NCBI RefSeq assembly: GCF_033110285.1 | Contig: NZ_CP136995.1 | Coordinates: forward strand, 3,472,001 to 3,536,000 | Direction: 5' to 3' | Source: Ottowia sp. SB7-C50 | Lineage (GTDB): Bacteria; Pseudomonadota; Gammaproteobacteria; Burkholderiales; Burkholderiaceae_C | Length of the DNA stretch: 64,000 nucleotides | Shown: piece by piece, positions 52,296 through 61,651 of the stretch | Layout of the letters: each line of letters starts with the position of its first letter | How positions within the stretch are numbered: position 1 is the stretch's first letter | Made by a program: the position numbers and the translations under genes | The notes under the pieces: model-generated | Databases searched by the model: none | The model's input: the letters and a program-made list of their open reading frames with translations, nothing else | Told to the model about the DNA's origin: nothing

Positions 52296-55200
52296 TTATC
52301 GCTGCGCCACGCGCCGCGCCTGACGCCAGCCCATCAGGCCGATCATCATGGCCATGGCCATCAGCATCCACTCCGACATTGTCGGCACGGGCGTCAGGCC
52401 GCTGGGCTGCGCGGGCGCGGTCACCGGGGTGCTCACGCACAGCGGGTCACCGGCGGTGCAGCTGGCAGCCGGCGTGCAGCTGCTGCCCGTGCAGCTGGGC
52501 GGCGTGGGCGGTGCATCGCAGCTTGCACCGGCGCAGGCCGCCGGCACCGTGATGGCGTTGACCATCTGGGTGAAGCCGCTGGGCAAGGTCTTGGCCAGGG
52601 TGAAGGTGATGCGCACGCTGGCACTGCCGCCGGCCGGCACGCTGGCGATGGTCACCGGGCACAGGGTGCCGGCGGCCGCACCGGCGGTGCAGGTGGTGGT
52701 GCCGCCTTCGATGCTGGTGAAGGTGGCGTTGGCAGGCACCACTTCGTTCAGCACGTAGTTGGCCACGGCCGTGCCGCCGCTGTTGGTGGCCGTCAGCACG
52801 TAGGTCACCGCCTGGCCTGCCACCAAGGGGGTCTTGGTGCCGGCATCCAGCGTCTTGACGGTGCTCACGGCGCCCGAGACCGGGATCGGCAGCGTGACGG
52901 TGGCGCAGTGGTTGGGTGCGGGGGTCGCATCCAGCGTGGTGCAGGCGGTGCCCGCTGCCGGGGTGGTGCCGCCGTTGAACGGGTCACCGCCGCCGCCCAC
53001 GGCCGAGGGCGTGGTCACGCTGGGCACGGCCGCCGCCAGCACGTTCACCGGGAAGGTGAATACGGCGTTGGCGCCGTTGGCCAGGTCGGGTGTGGCCGTG
53101 CAGGCGATGTCCTGCCCGTTGGCGGTGCAGCTCCAGCCGTTCAGCGTGGTGGTGCCGCTCCAGCCGGGGGTCAGGCCCGCCGGCAGGGTGGCGTTGACGG
53201 TCACCAGGCCGGTGGTGGTGGCCGGTCCGACGTTGGTCACCGTGATGGTGTAGGCGGCGCCGCTCATGCCGATGCTCCACGGGCCGTTGGCGGTTTCGGT
53301 GATCTGCAGCTGCGGCGCGCTCACGGGGGTGACCACGGTGCTGGTGCAGTTGGCAGCGGTCGGGCAGACCGGATCGCCCCCACCCTGGACGGTGGCGGTG
53401 TTGCTGACGCTGGGCGCCGAGGCGGCGGTGGGCGTGACGGGGATCACGAAGCTGATCTTGGCGTCCTTGGCCAGCACGGCGCTGGACGTGCAGGTGACCT
53501 GGTGGCCCGCGGCGGTGCAGCCGGCCGGCAGGGTGCCGAGGGTCAGCGAGCCCGGGATGACGTCGATGACGGTGATGGTGCCGAAGCTGTCGGCGCTGCC
53601 GGTGTTGGTGACTTCCAGCGTGTAGCTGGCCGGCACGCCCACCGCCCAGCCGGTGCTGGCGGTCTTCTTGATCGTCATCTGCGGGGCGCTCACCGGGGCG
53701 GTGACGCTGCCGGTGCAGCGCGCAGCGACCGGGGCCGTGGTACAGCCGGGGTCACCGCCGCCGCTGACGCTGGCGGTGTTGGTGACGGACTGGCCCAGCA
53801 GGCTGGCGGTGGCGGTGACCGGGATCACGAAGCTGGTGGTGCCGCTGGTGGCTGCGAGGCCACTGGCGATGGTGCAGCTCACGGTCTGGCCGCTGGCCGT
53901 GCAGCCGGCCGGCAGGGTGCCGAGGGTCAGGCCGGCCGGGATGGCGTCGCTGACGGTGGCCACCGCCGTGGTGGCGGCCGTGCCCTGGTTGGTCACCGTG
54001 ATGGTGTAGCTGCCGGCCTGGCCGACCACCAGCGTGCTGGGGCTGACGGTCTTGGTCAGGCTCAGCTGCGGGGCGGTGACGGTGCCGGTGGCGGTGTCCT
54101 TGCAGTTGGCACCGGCCGGGCAGGTCGGGTCACCGGCGCCGCTGGCGGTGGCGGTGTTGCTGACCGAGGTATTGGCCACGCTGGCATCCGGGGTGACCGG
54201 AATGGTGTAGCTGACGAAGCTGCCGTTGGCCAGGCCCGCCGGGATGGCGCAGGTCAGCGTCTGGCCGGCGGCCGTGCAGCCGGCCGGCAGGGTGCCGATG
54301 GCGAGGCCCGTCGGAATGGTGTCGGTGAGGGTGCCCGCCAGCGTGGGCGCCTGGCCGTTGTTGGTGACGGTGATCAGGTAGTTGGTGGACTGGCCGACGA
54401 CCAGGTTGCCCTGCAGCGTCTTCTTGACGGTGAGGCCGGGGGCGTTGACGGCCGTGGTGACGGAGCCCTGGCATCGAACCAGCGTCGTGCCGCTGGCCGG
54501 GCAGGTGCTGTCACCGCCGCCGCTGACGCGGGCGGTGTTGACGCTGGGCGAGGCAGCGTTGATGCCGATGCTCACGGGCACGGTGATGACCGGGGCGATG
54601 GCGCCGGGGATCAGCGCGGTGCTGTTGGTACAGCTGACCACGGTGGCGGTGCTGGCGCTGCAGTCCCAGCCGGTGCCCCAGTTGGTGGCCGGCAGCGTGG
54701 CGGTGATGCCCGTGGGCAGCGTGTCGCTGACGGTGTACACGCCCGTGGTGGCCGAGGTAGCGCTGCTGGCGTTGCTGACCGTGATGGCGTAGCTGCCGGT
54801 GGCGCCCACGGCAAAGGTGCCGGGGTTAGCGCTCTTGGCGATGTTCAGCAACGGGGTGCCGGCGTTGGTGTTGGTCACCGTGGCGGTCTTGGCGCAGGGC
54901 GCGGTGGTGCAGGCCACGCCGTTGGGCGGGGTGGCGGTGACGGTGTTGACGATGTCAGCGGTGGCGCTGACGCTGGCCTTGCCCACCACCGAGATGCCCA
55001 CGGCGGTGCCGGCCGGCAGGTTGACGTTGGCCAGGTTGATGGCGTTGGTGGTGCCGCTGGCGTCGGTGCCGGTGGCAGTGCTGTCGCAGTCGGCGCCGGT
55101 GCCAGACGCGGCGCAGCTCCAGCTGCTGACCGTGACCGTGGAAGGCACGGTGTCGGTGATGCTCACGCCCACCAGGTCGGACAGGCCGGTGTTGCTGACC

Positions 55201-58200
55201 GTGATGGTGTACTTCAGCGGCTCGCCGGGCAGGTAGGTGCCGTTGGGCGTAGCGACTTTAGTGACGACCAGGTCGGCCTTCAGGGCCGGGGTGTCGCTGT
55301 CGCTGGCGGTGACGGCGCTGCCGCTCGACGGCGTGGCGGTTGCCGTGTTGACCAGCGGGTTGGTGGTCATCGACGAGGCAAACTTGACCGGCACGCTGAA
55401 GGTCAGCGTGTTGCCCGCGCCGACCGGAATGCTGGCGCCGGTGGTGCCAGCGCTGGTGCCGCCCGTGCTGCCGGTGACCGTGCCGCAGGTGGCGGTGCCG
55501 GCGGCCGTGCAGGTGACAGCGCCGCTCAGGGTCAGGCCCGTGGGCAGGTTGTCCACAACGCTGACGCCGCTGGCATCGCTGTTACCGCCGTTGCCCACCA
55601 CGATGGTGTACACCGCCGCGCCGCCCGGGGTGTAGGTGGTGCTGCCGTCGGTCTTGCTGAGGGTCAGCGTGGCCGGGGCGCCACTGATCGGGTCATTCAC
55701 GGTGGCCGTGTTGTTGTTGATGTTGGAGTCCGTCACGCCGCTGGGCGCCGTGATGGTGGCGGTGTTGATCAGATTGCCCGTGGCAGTGGCCGGCAACTGC
55801 ACGGTCACGTTGTAAGTCAGCGTGGCGCCAACCGGCAGCGTGGCCAGCGCGTCGATGGCGCCGCTGCCGCTGGCGGCCGGGCAGGTGGTGGCGGCCGAGG
55901 CGGTGCAGGTCCAGCTCATGCTGGTGGCGCCGGCCGGCAGTGCGTCCTTGATGGGTGCGCCCGCCATCGGGTCACCCGTGTTGTTGCCGAACACCACGGC
56001 ATACGTCACCGGCGAGCCGGCCGTTACCGCGCCCGAGGTGCGCGTCTTGGTGACATACGGGTCGGCCGTGCCGGTGGAGGTCATGCTGGCGCTGACCAGT
56101 AGCGGACTCTTCAGGCCCTCGTTGCTGGTCAGGGCACCGGCCGGAATGTTGTTGATGAGGTTGCCGGCGAAGGTGGTCTTCACGTCGACGCCCAGCAGAC
56201 ACTTCATGCCCGCGGGCACGGTGGCACCCGCCAGTGCCAGCGTGCTGGTGCCGGCCGCAGCGGTGATGCCGCCGCCGCTGGCGATCACGCAGCCCGAGCT
56301 GCCCGTGTCGTTGGTGAACGCGGCATTGGGCGTGGGCGCAATGACCATGCCGGCCGGCAGGTTGTCGGTGAGCGACACACCGGTCAATTTAATGGCGTCG
56401 GCGTTGTTGTTCAGGATCGGAATCGTCAGGCGGGAAGTGCCATTGAGGGCCACCGTCACCGGCAGGAACTGCTTGGACAGGTCGATGCGAGAGCCGAGGG
56501 CCGTGATGCTGACCGAACTGCCTGAGGCGTACTGAACGCTGGACACCGTGCCCGCGGGCGCACCGGCGGCGCCGGCCACGGTGGCCGTGGCGTCCCCGTT
56601 TGCCATTTGGATGATGTCCGTGCCGCTGCTGCCCGCGGCCGTCGTGACCTGCACGGTGACGGTGCAACTGTTGCCCGTGGTGGCGGTGGCGGCCGCCATC
56701 GTGCCACCCGTCAGGGACAGCGTGGTGCCACTGATGCTGGCGGTGCCGTCCTGGCAGGTGGTGCTGGCGCTGCCCGGCACCAGGGTCATGGGGTAGGGCG
56801 ACTGCGGCATCGCCTTGGCGAAACTGATGCCGCTCATGGCTGCCACGCCAGCCGCCTGCGTGAACGTGAAAGTGAGGGTCGCCGTCTGCACACCCGCCAC
56901 GATTGACGTCGTCGAACTGGACACGGCGGTTCGCAGGGCGTCCGTGCCCCACAGGACGGCGGTGGCGGGCGCCTGGTTGCTGCCCGCGCTGGTGTCCAGA
57001 TTGCCCGCCGGGATGGTATTGGTCATGTTGCCATAGCTGCTGCCGTTGGGCTTCAGATAAATCGGCACGGTGATGGTGCAGCTGCCGTTGGCGGGGATGT
57101 AACCACCCGCTGCGCTGATCACGGTCTGGCCTGGCGGTGCGGTGACGGCGGTGCCGCCAGGGCAGGTGGTGCTGGGCACTGGGCTGTAACCCACCACGAC
57201 ACCGGCCGAGGCACCCATGGTCGCCAGGTCGTCCTTGAAACTGTTGATGGTGGCGTTGGTGCCGTTGACGTTGCGGAGCGTGATGGTCAACGTGGTGCTG
57301 GCGGTTTGAGGAATCTTCGCATCGGCAAACGCCTTGGCCACAGTGACGGTGGTCGGCGGCGTGACCGAGACCGTCAACGCGTTGATGCTGGGTGTGACCA
57401 CGCCAACGGCGGCGTCGACAAAGTTGATGCCGCTGTAGTTGGACGAATTATTGGTCGCGCTGAATGTCGGGCCGGTGCTGTTGGCACCGGTCACGTTCAC
57501 CGTGAAGCTGCAGTTGGGCCTGGTGTTCCCGCTGGCACCCGCCAGCGGTCCACCACCGGTGAGGGTGACGCTCTGCCCCGAGACCACGATGTTTCCGCCG
57601 CAACCATTGCTGGCCACGCTGCCAGGCGTCAGGCCGGCGGGCAGCGTGTCGGTGAACGTCACCGGATTGAGCACGGTTGCGTTGTAGTTGGTGATCGTCC
57701 ACGTCAAGCTGCTGCCCTCACCCGACGCCAAGGTGTTGTTGGCTGCTGCGGTGCTCTTGGAAATTTGCGTGCCGCGAGCGAATCCCGTGTTGTTGGCGAT
57801 GGCTGCGGTGTTGGTCACGCCTTCGTTGCTGGTGACCGCACCGGCAGCGATGGAGTTGCCGACGTTGCCGCCAGCGTCGAAACCGGAATAGATGGGCTTG
57901 ATCGTATAGTTGAAGGTGACGGTACAACTGCCATTGGCGGGAATGGTGCCGCCGGACAAGCTGACCACCGATTGGCCGGCGGTGGCGGTGACGGACCCGC
58001 TGCCGCAGGTGGTGGCCCCGTTGGCGGGGGTTGCTACGGCAAGGATGGAGGAATCGGGAAAGGTGTCAGTGAACGCCACGCCCGTCAGCGGAATGTTGTT
58101 GGGGTTGTTGAGCGTGATCGTCATCGGGTAGACGCCATTGGCGTAGGCGCCCGACGTGCCAAAGCTCTTGCTGCCCGTGATGGCCGAATACGAGTTCACC

Positions 58201-58664
58201 GTCAGCGTGGCCGTGGTGGCCTGCGGGCTGCTGTAGTTGGTGCCCCCCTGGGTGGCGGTCAGCGCGCCAATCGGCAGGTTGTTGACGTAGGAGCTGGCGG
58301 CCGATGCCACCACGCTGACGCTGATGCTGCACGAGCCCGGCGTGGCGCCGCTGGCGGCTGGAATGCTGCCGCCCGTGAGCGACACCGTGCCTGCCGTGGC
58401 GGTGGCCGCACCGCCGCAACCGTTGTTGAGGTTGCTGGGACTGGCAACCACCAGGCCGCTGGGCAAGTTGTCGGTGATGGCCGCGCCGGTGGCGGCCGAG
58501 CTGCCGGTGTTGCTGAGCGTGATGGTAAGCGTGGCCGGCGTGTTGGGCGCCGTAAAGCTGGGCGTGAAGCTCTTGATCACGCCGACGTCGGCGTGCGCCA
58601 CGCCCATAAAGAGCGCCGCAGCGCCCGCCAGGCCCCATCGGCCCCATTGGATCCAAGGTTTCAT
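52296..58664 (-). CDS. Giant DUF11-repeat surface protein with IPTL-type C-terminal signal
   Basis: 2122 residues. A signal peptide (WGRWGLAGAAALFMGVAHA) leads into about fourteen Ig-like units of ~80-120 residues that share the pattern ...YTITVTNxG...DxLPxGLxxG...C...C...VxNTATxxGGGDP, typical of DUF11 repeats. Paired cysteines recur in many units. The C-terminus is VPTMSEW, then a helix (MLMAMAMMIGLMGW) and basic end (RQARRVAQR), matching the IPTL/PTLSEW sorting class. It is probably exported and held at the cell surface as an adhesin or coat fibre; binding partner unknown. GGGAG lies before ATG 58664. The long antisense open frames are artefacts of its biased composition. Confidence 0.9.
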   Translation of the reverse strand: MKPWIQWGRWGLAGAAALFMGVAHADVGVIKSFTPSFTAPNTPATLTITLSNTGSSAATGAAITDNLPSGLVVASPSNLNNGCGGAATATAGTVSLTGGSIPAASGATPGSCSISVSVVASAASSYVNNLPIGALTATQGGTNYSSPQATTATLTVNSYSAITGSKSFGTSGAYANGVYPMTITLNNPNNIPLTGVAFTDTFPDSSILAVATPANGATTCGSGSVTATAGQSVVSLSGGTIPANGSCTVTFNYTIKPIYSGFDAGGNVGNSIAAGAVTSNEGVTNTAAIANNTGFARGTQISKSTAAANNTLASGEGSSLTWTITNYNATVLNPVTFTDTLPAGLTPGSVASNGCGGNIVVSGQSVTLTGGGPLAGASGNTRPNCSFTVNVTGANSTGPTFSATNNSSNYSGINFVDAAVGVVTPSINALTVSVTPPTTVTVAKAFADAKIPQTASTTLTITLRNVNGTNATINSFKDDLATMGASAGVVVGYSPVPSTTCPGGTAVTAPPGQTVISAAGGYIPANGSCTITVPIYLKPNGSSYGNMTNTIPAGNLDTSAGSNQAPATAVLWGTDALRTAVSSSTTSIVAGVQTATLTFTFTQAAGVAAMSGISFAKAMPQSPYPMTLVPGSASTTCQDGTASISGTTLSLTGGTMAAATATTGNSCTVTVQVTTAAGSSGTDIIQMANGDATATVAGAAGAPAGTVSSVQYASGSSVSITALGSRIDLSKQFLPVTVALNGTSRLTIPILNNNADAIKLTGVSLTDNLPAGMVIAPTPNAAFTNDTGSSGCVIASGGGITAAAGTSTLALAGATVPAGMKCLLGVDVKTTFAGNLINNIPAGALTSNEGLKSPLLVSASMTSTGTADPYVTKTRTSGAVTAGSPVTYAVVFGNNTGDPMAGAPIKDALPAGATSMSWTCTASAATTCPAASGSGAIDALATLPVGATLTYNVTVQLPATATGNLINTATITAPSGVTDSNINNNTATVNDPISGAPATLTLSKTDGSTTYTPGGAAVYTIVVGNGGNSDASGVSVVDNLPTGLTLSGAVTCTAAGTATCGTVTGSTGGTSAGTTGASIPVGAGNTLTFSVPVKFASSMTTNPLVNTATATPSSGSAVTASDSDTPALKADLVVTKVATPNGTYLPGEPLKYTITVSNTGLSDLVGVSITDTVPSTVTVSSWSCAASGTGADCDSTATGTDASGTTNAINLANVNLPAGTAVGISVVGKASVSATADIVNTVTATPPNGVACTTAPCAKTATVTNTNAGTPLLNIAKSANPGTFAVGATGSYAITVSNASSATSATTGVYTVSDTLPTGITATLPATNWGTGWDCSASTATVVSCTNSTALIPGAIAPVITVPVSIGINAASPSVNTARVSGGGDSTCPASGTTLVRCQGSVTTAVNAPGLTVKKTLQGNLVVGQSTNYLITVTNNGQAPTLAGTLTDTIPTGLAIGTLPAGCTAAGQTLTCAIPAGLANGSFVSYTIPVTPDASVANTSVSNTATASGAGDPTCPAGANCKDTATGTVTAPQLSLTKTVSPSTLVVGQAGSYTITVTNQGTAATTAVATVSDAIPAGLTLGTLPAGCTASGQTVSCTIASGLAATSGTTSFVIPVTATASLLGQSVTNTASVSGGGDPGCTTAPVAARCTGSVTAPVSAPQMTIKKTASTGWAVGVPASYTLEVTNTGSADSFGTITVIDVIPGSLTLGTLPAGCTAAGHQVTCTSSAVLAKDAKISFVIPVTPTAASAPSVSNTATVQGGGDPVCPTAANCTSTVVTPVSAPQLQITETANGPWSIGMSGAAYTITVTNVGPATTTGLVTVNATLPAGLTPGWSGTTTLNGWSCTANGQDIACTATPDLANGANAVFTFPVNVLAAAVPSVTTPSAVGGGGDPFNGGTTPAAGTACTTLDATPAPNHCATVTLPIPVSGAVSTVKTLDAGTKTPLVAGQAVTYVLTATNSGGTAVANYVLNEVVPANATFTSIEGGTTTCTAGAAAGTLCPVTIASVPAGGSASVRITFTLAKTLPSGFTQMVNAITVPAACAGASCDAPPTPPSCTGSSCTPAASCTAGDPLCVSTPVTAPAQPSGLTPVPTMSEWMLMAMAMMIGLMGWRQARRVAQR

Positions 58665-58679
58665 ACAACGCTCCCCACG

Positions 58680-58925
58680 GTTCATACCCAAATTGGCATA
58701 TTGAAAGTCGGGCCGACTATGTGAAAGATGGGTCGGTTTGCGGTTTAGCACCAAGTACTTACATTGTCGACAGAGATTCCGGTTTAATATTAAACACAAG
58801 TATTAATACTTGTGGTATATTTTGTATTTTGGAGCATTAAAGTACTCATTTCACTCGGATACAAAAATTCTGGTCTACTGAAGATCGTTACTTTTAATTA
58901 CAAAAAATAGCGGCGATCTTCGGTG
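58680..58925. promoter_or_regulatory. AT-rich upstream region of the DUF11 gene with nested palindromes
   Basis: A sharp fall in GC in an otherwise GC-rich window. GTTTAATATTAAAC (58782-58795) and CACAAGTATTAATACTTGTG (58795-58814) are perfect palindromes sharing one base; AAGTACTT is at 58753-58760. Further on, GAAGATCG (58880-58887) faces CGATCTTC (58914-58921) across 26 bases. This looks like a strongly regulated promoter, perhaps with nucleoid-protein silencing. The regulator is unknown. Confidence 0.65.
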
Positions 58926-59169
58926 CTTTTGTGACTTTTTTGGCCTGCGACCAGCCCGCGAGAGGGCTTGGGGCCAGCAAGCTGGCCCGCAGTGCGGTCA
59001 CCGCTTGCCGGGGTAGCGAAAAAAATGGGCCAAAAAGCGAGCTATCTCTGGCTGTTCCTTCCGGTCGTGCGCCCGATGAGCCGGCTGCCCGCGAGCGTGC
59101 ACTTGGTCGCGTGCGGCGCGGCCCCGCAGCTGGCCCCGGCAGCCCACCCCGCGCCGATAAAATGCCCGC
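58926..59169. other. Intergenic remainder before kdsD
   Basis: 244 bases, GC content back to normal. It contains a long GC-rich stretch with no gene and presumably the kdsD promoter; I see no specific element. Confidence 0.4.
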
Positions 59170-60147
59170 ATGACCTTCGATTCCGCCCAGGTGCTGCGCC
59201 TGGCCCATGACACGCTGGACATCGAAGCCGCGGCCGTGCTGGGCCTCAAGGGCCGGCTGGGTGACGACTTCGTGCACGCGGTGTCGCTGCTGCTGGCGGT
59301 GGATGGCCGTGTGGTGGTGATGGGCATGGGCAAGAGCGGCCACGTGGGCCGCAAGCTGGCGGCCACGCTGGCGTCGACCGGCACGCCCGCCTTCTTTGTG
59401 CACCCGGCCGAGGCCAGTCATGGCGATCTGGGCATGATCCAGCGCGGCGATGCGGTGCTGGCCATTTCCAACAGCGGCGAAGTGGACGAGCTGACGGTGC
59501 TGCTGCCGCTGGTCAAGCGGCTGGGCGTGCCGCTGGTGGCAATGACGGGCCACACCGGCTCCACGCTGGCGCGCCATGCCGACGTGGTGCTGGACAGCGG
59601 CGTGGCCAAGGAGGCCTGCCCGCTCAACCTGGCGCCCACGGCCAGCACCACCGCGCAGCTGGCGCTGGGCGATGCGCTGGCGGTGGCGCTGCTGGATGCG
59701 CGCGGCTTTCGCACCGAGGATTTCGCGCGTTCGCACCCCGGCGGCGCGCTGGGGCGGCGACTGCTCACGCGGGTGCTGGACATCATGCGCCGTGGCGACG
59801 ACGTGCCGCGCGTGACGCCGGCAGCGTCCTTCAGCGAGCTGATGCGCGAGATGACGCGCAAGGGCCTGGGCGCGTCGGCGGTGGCCGATGCGGAGGGCGG
59901 CGTGCTGGGCATCTTCACCGACGGCGACCTGCGCCGGCTGGTGGAAACCGGGCGCGACCTGCGCGCCCTGACAGCCGGCGACGTGATGCGCGGGCAGCCG
60001 CGCACCATTCGCGACGACGCGCTGGCGGCCGAGGCCGCCAAGCTGATGGAACAACACCGCATCACCGTGCTGCTGGCCGTGGACGCCGACGGGCGGCTGG
60101 CCGGCGCGCTGAACAGCAACGACCTGATGCGGGCCAAGGTGATCTGA
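59170..60147 (+). CDS. kdsD: Arabinose-5-phosphate isomerase (KpsF/GutQ family)
   Basis: 325 residues. An N-terminal SIS domain (GMGKSGHVGRKLAATLASTGTPAFFVHPAEASHGDLG) and two C-terminal CBS domains (from about residue 205, KGLGASAVADAEGGVLGIFTDGDLRR and MEQHRITVLLAVDADGRLAG). It converts ribulose-5-phosphate to arabinose-5-phosphate, the first step to the lipopolysaccharide sugar Kdo. The last base of its stop is the first of the kdsC ATG, so the two are coupled. Confidence 0.95.
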   Translation: MTFDSAQVLRLAHDTLDIEAAAVLGLKGRLGDDFVHAVSLLLAVDGRVVVMGMGKSGHVGRKLAATLASTGTPAFFVHPAEASHGDLGMIQRGDAVLAISNSGEVDELTVLLPLVKRLGVPLVAMTGHTGSTLARHADVVLDSGVAKEACPLNLAPTASTTAQLALGDALAVALLDARGFRTEDFARSHPGGALGRRLLTRVLDIMRRGDDVPRVTPAASFSELMREMTRKGLGASAVADAEGGVLGIFTDGDLRRLVETGRDLRALTAGDVMRGQPRTIRDDALAAEAAKLMEQHRITVLLAVDADGRLAGALNSNDLMRAKVI

Positions 60148-60701
60148 TGCACCCTGCCCTGACCTGGCCGCCCGAATTGCTGCTGCGCGCCCAGGGCGTG
60201 CGCGTGGCGTTTTTTGACGTGGACGGCGTGCTGACCGACGGCGGCCTGTATTTCTCGGCCGAGGGCGAGACGCTGAAGCGCTTTCACACGCTGGACGGGC
60301 ATGGCCTGAAGCTGCTGCGGCAGGCGGGCATCGAGCCGTGCGTGATCTCGGGCCGCGATTCGGCCCCGCTGCGCCTGCGGCTGCAGGCGCTGGGCGTGAC
60401 ACGCCTGCGCCTGGGCACCGAAGACAAATTACCCGCCGCCGAGGCGATGCTGGCCGAACTGGGCCTGGACTGGGCGCAGGCCGCCGCCATGGGCGACGAC
60501 TGGCCCGACCTGCCGCTGCTGCAGCGCGCCGCGCTGGCCTGCGCGCCGCCCGCCGCCCACGCCGAAGCGCGCGCGCTGGCAACCTACATCACCACCGCGC
60601 CGGCGGGCGCGGGCGCGGCGCGCGAATTCTGCGACCTGCTGCTGGTGGCCGGCGGCCATTACCGCCGCCTGCTGGGCGCTGCGCTGGGGGCGCCGGCGTG
60701 A
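60147..60701 (+). CDS. kdsC: 3-deoxy-D-manno-octulosonate 8-phosphate phosphatase
   Basis: 184 residues, HAD-superfamily C0 phosphatase. The nucleophile motif FFDVDGVLTD has Asp24 and Asp26; the KdsC-specific GLYFSAEGETLKRFHTLDGHGLKLL and the GDDWPDLPLL metal motif follow. It releases Kdo from Kdo-8-phosphate. ATG overlaps the kdsD stop by one base and its own stop overlaps the lptC GTG by four bases. Confidence 0.95.
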   Translation: MHPALTWPPELLLRAQGVRVAFFDVDGVLTDGGLYFSAEGETLKRFHTLDGHGLKLLRQAGIEPCVISGRDSAPLRLRLQALGVTRLRLGTEDKLPAAEAMLAELGLDWAQAAAMGDDWPDLPLLQRAALACAPPAAHAEARALATYITTAPAGAGAAREFCDLLLVAGGHYRRLLGAALGAPA

Positions 60702-61312
60702 ACCGCGCGCGCCTGTGGCGCCGGGGCATGGACCATGCGTCGGCCTGGCTGCCCGCACTGATGATGGTGCTGTTTGCGCTGGCCACCTGGTGGCTGGTAC
60801 GCAGCGCGCCGCAGTACGACACCGCGCCCGCATCAGCGGCGGCGTCGCGCGACCCGGACTATTTCATGCGGCAGTTCTCGGTGCGCACCTTCGATCCGTC
60901 CGGGCGGCTGAAGTCCGAGGTGATCGGCGCCGAGGGGCACCATTACCCTGCCACCGACCTGCTGCAGGTACAAAAACCGCGCATCCGCTCGTTTGACGAG
61001 CAGGGCCGGCCCACGGTGGCCACCGCCGATCGCGCGGTGGCCAAGGGCGACGGGTCGGAGGTGGAGCTGTTCGGCAACGCGCGCGTGGTGCGCGACGAGG
61101 CGCCCCGGCCCGACGGCGCGCCGACGCCGCGGCTGGAATTCATCGGCGACTACCTGCACACCTTTGTGGACGACAAGCGCGTGCAGTCCGACAAGCCAGT
61201 GGAACTGCGGCGCGGGCGCGACGTGTTCACCGGCGATGCGTTCAGCTACGACGAGCGCAGCGGTGTGGGCGAGCTGACAGGGCGCGTGCGCGGGACGCTG
61301 CCGCCGAGGTGA
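60698..61312 (+). CDS. lptC: LPS export system protein LptC
   Basis: 204 residues from GTG 60698. One N-terminal membrane helix (LPALMMVLFALATWWLVR) anchors a periplasmic beta-jellyroll (MRQFSVRTFDPSGRLKSEVIGAEGHHYP, TADRAVAKGDGSEVELFGNARV). LptC links the LptB2FG ABC transporter to the LptA bridge. In related genomes lptA and lptB follow; here a REP element and an SDR gene follow instead. Overlap with kdsC shows it still belongs to the kds operon. Confidence 0.92.
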   Translation: MNRARLWRRGMDHASAWLPALMMVLFALATWWLVRSAPQYDTAPASAAASRDPDYFMRQFSVRTFDPSGRLKSEVIGAEGHHYPATDLLQVQKPRIRSFDEQGRPTVATADRAVAKGDGSEVELFGNARVVRDEAPRPDGAPTPRLEFIGDYLHTFVDDKRVQSDKPVELRRGRDVFTGDAFSYDERSGVGELTGRVRGTLPPR

Positions 61313-61440
61313 GGCGGCGCGGCGGGCGGCTGTGGGCAGGCTGCGTGATGAGCGGGCCAATGAGGGTCGAGCCGAAGGCCCGTCATTCCCCGCGAAACTG
61401 CAGGCGCGAACCTGGTCCACATACGGCCGCAGACAACGCT

Positions 61441-61532
61441 GTCATTCCCGCGCAGGCGGGAATCCATGGGCATTCAAACGTCGCCGCAGATTCCATGAGC
61501 CGTCTGGATTCCCGCCTGCGCGGGAATGACGG
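61441..61532. repeat. REP-like inverted repeat after lptC
   Basis: GTCATTCCCGCGCAGGCGGG facing CCCGCCTGCGCGGGAATGAC across about 50 bases; both arms are nearly perfect. It occupies the 339-base gap between lptC and the SDR gene, which holds no recognisable gene. Confidence 0.88.
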
Positions 61533-61651
61533 AAGGCGTTTTCGAACTCCCGCGGGTAAGGTGGCGCCTATGCACTTTTCCAGCGATGACGGCTTTGCAA
61601 GTTATTTGACTTTCAAGCCATGAAGCACGCCACCATGACCGCTCTCCCCCT

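Noticed and set aside
51978..56102. 1374-codon plus-strand frame opposite acetoacetyl-CoA synthetase and the DUF11 gene
   Set aside because: Low-complexity Gly/Ala/Arg translation produced by repeats on the other strand.
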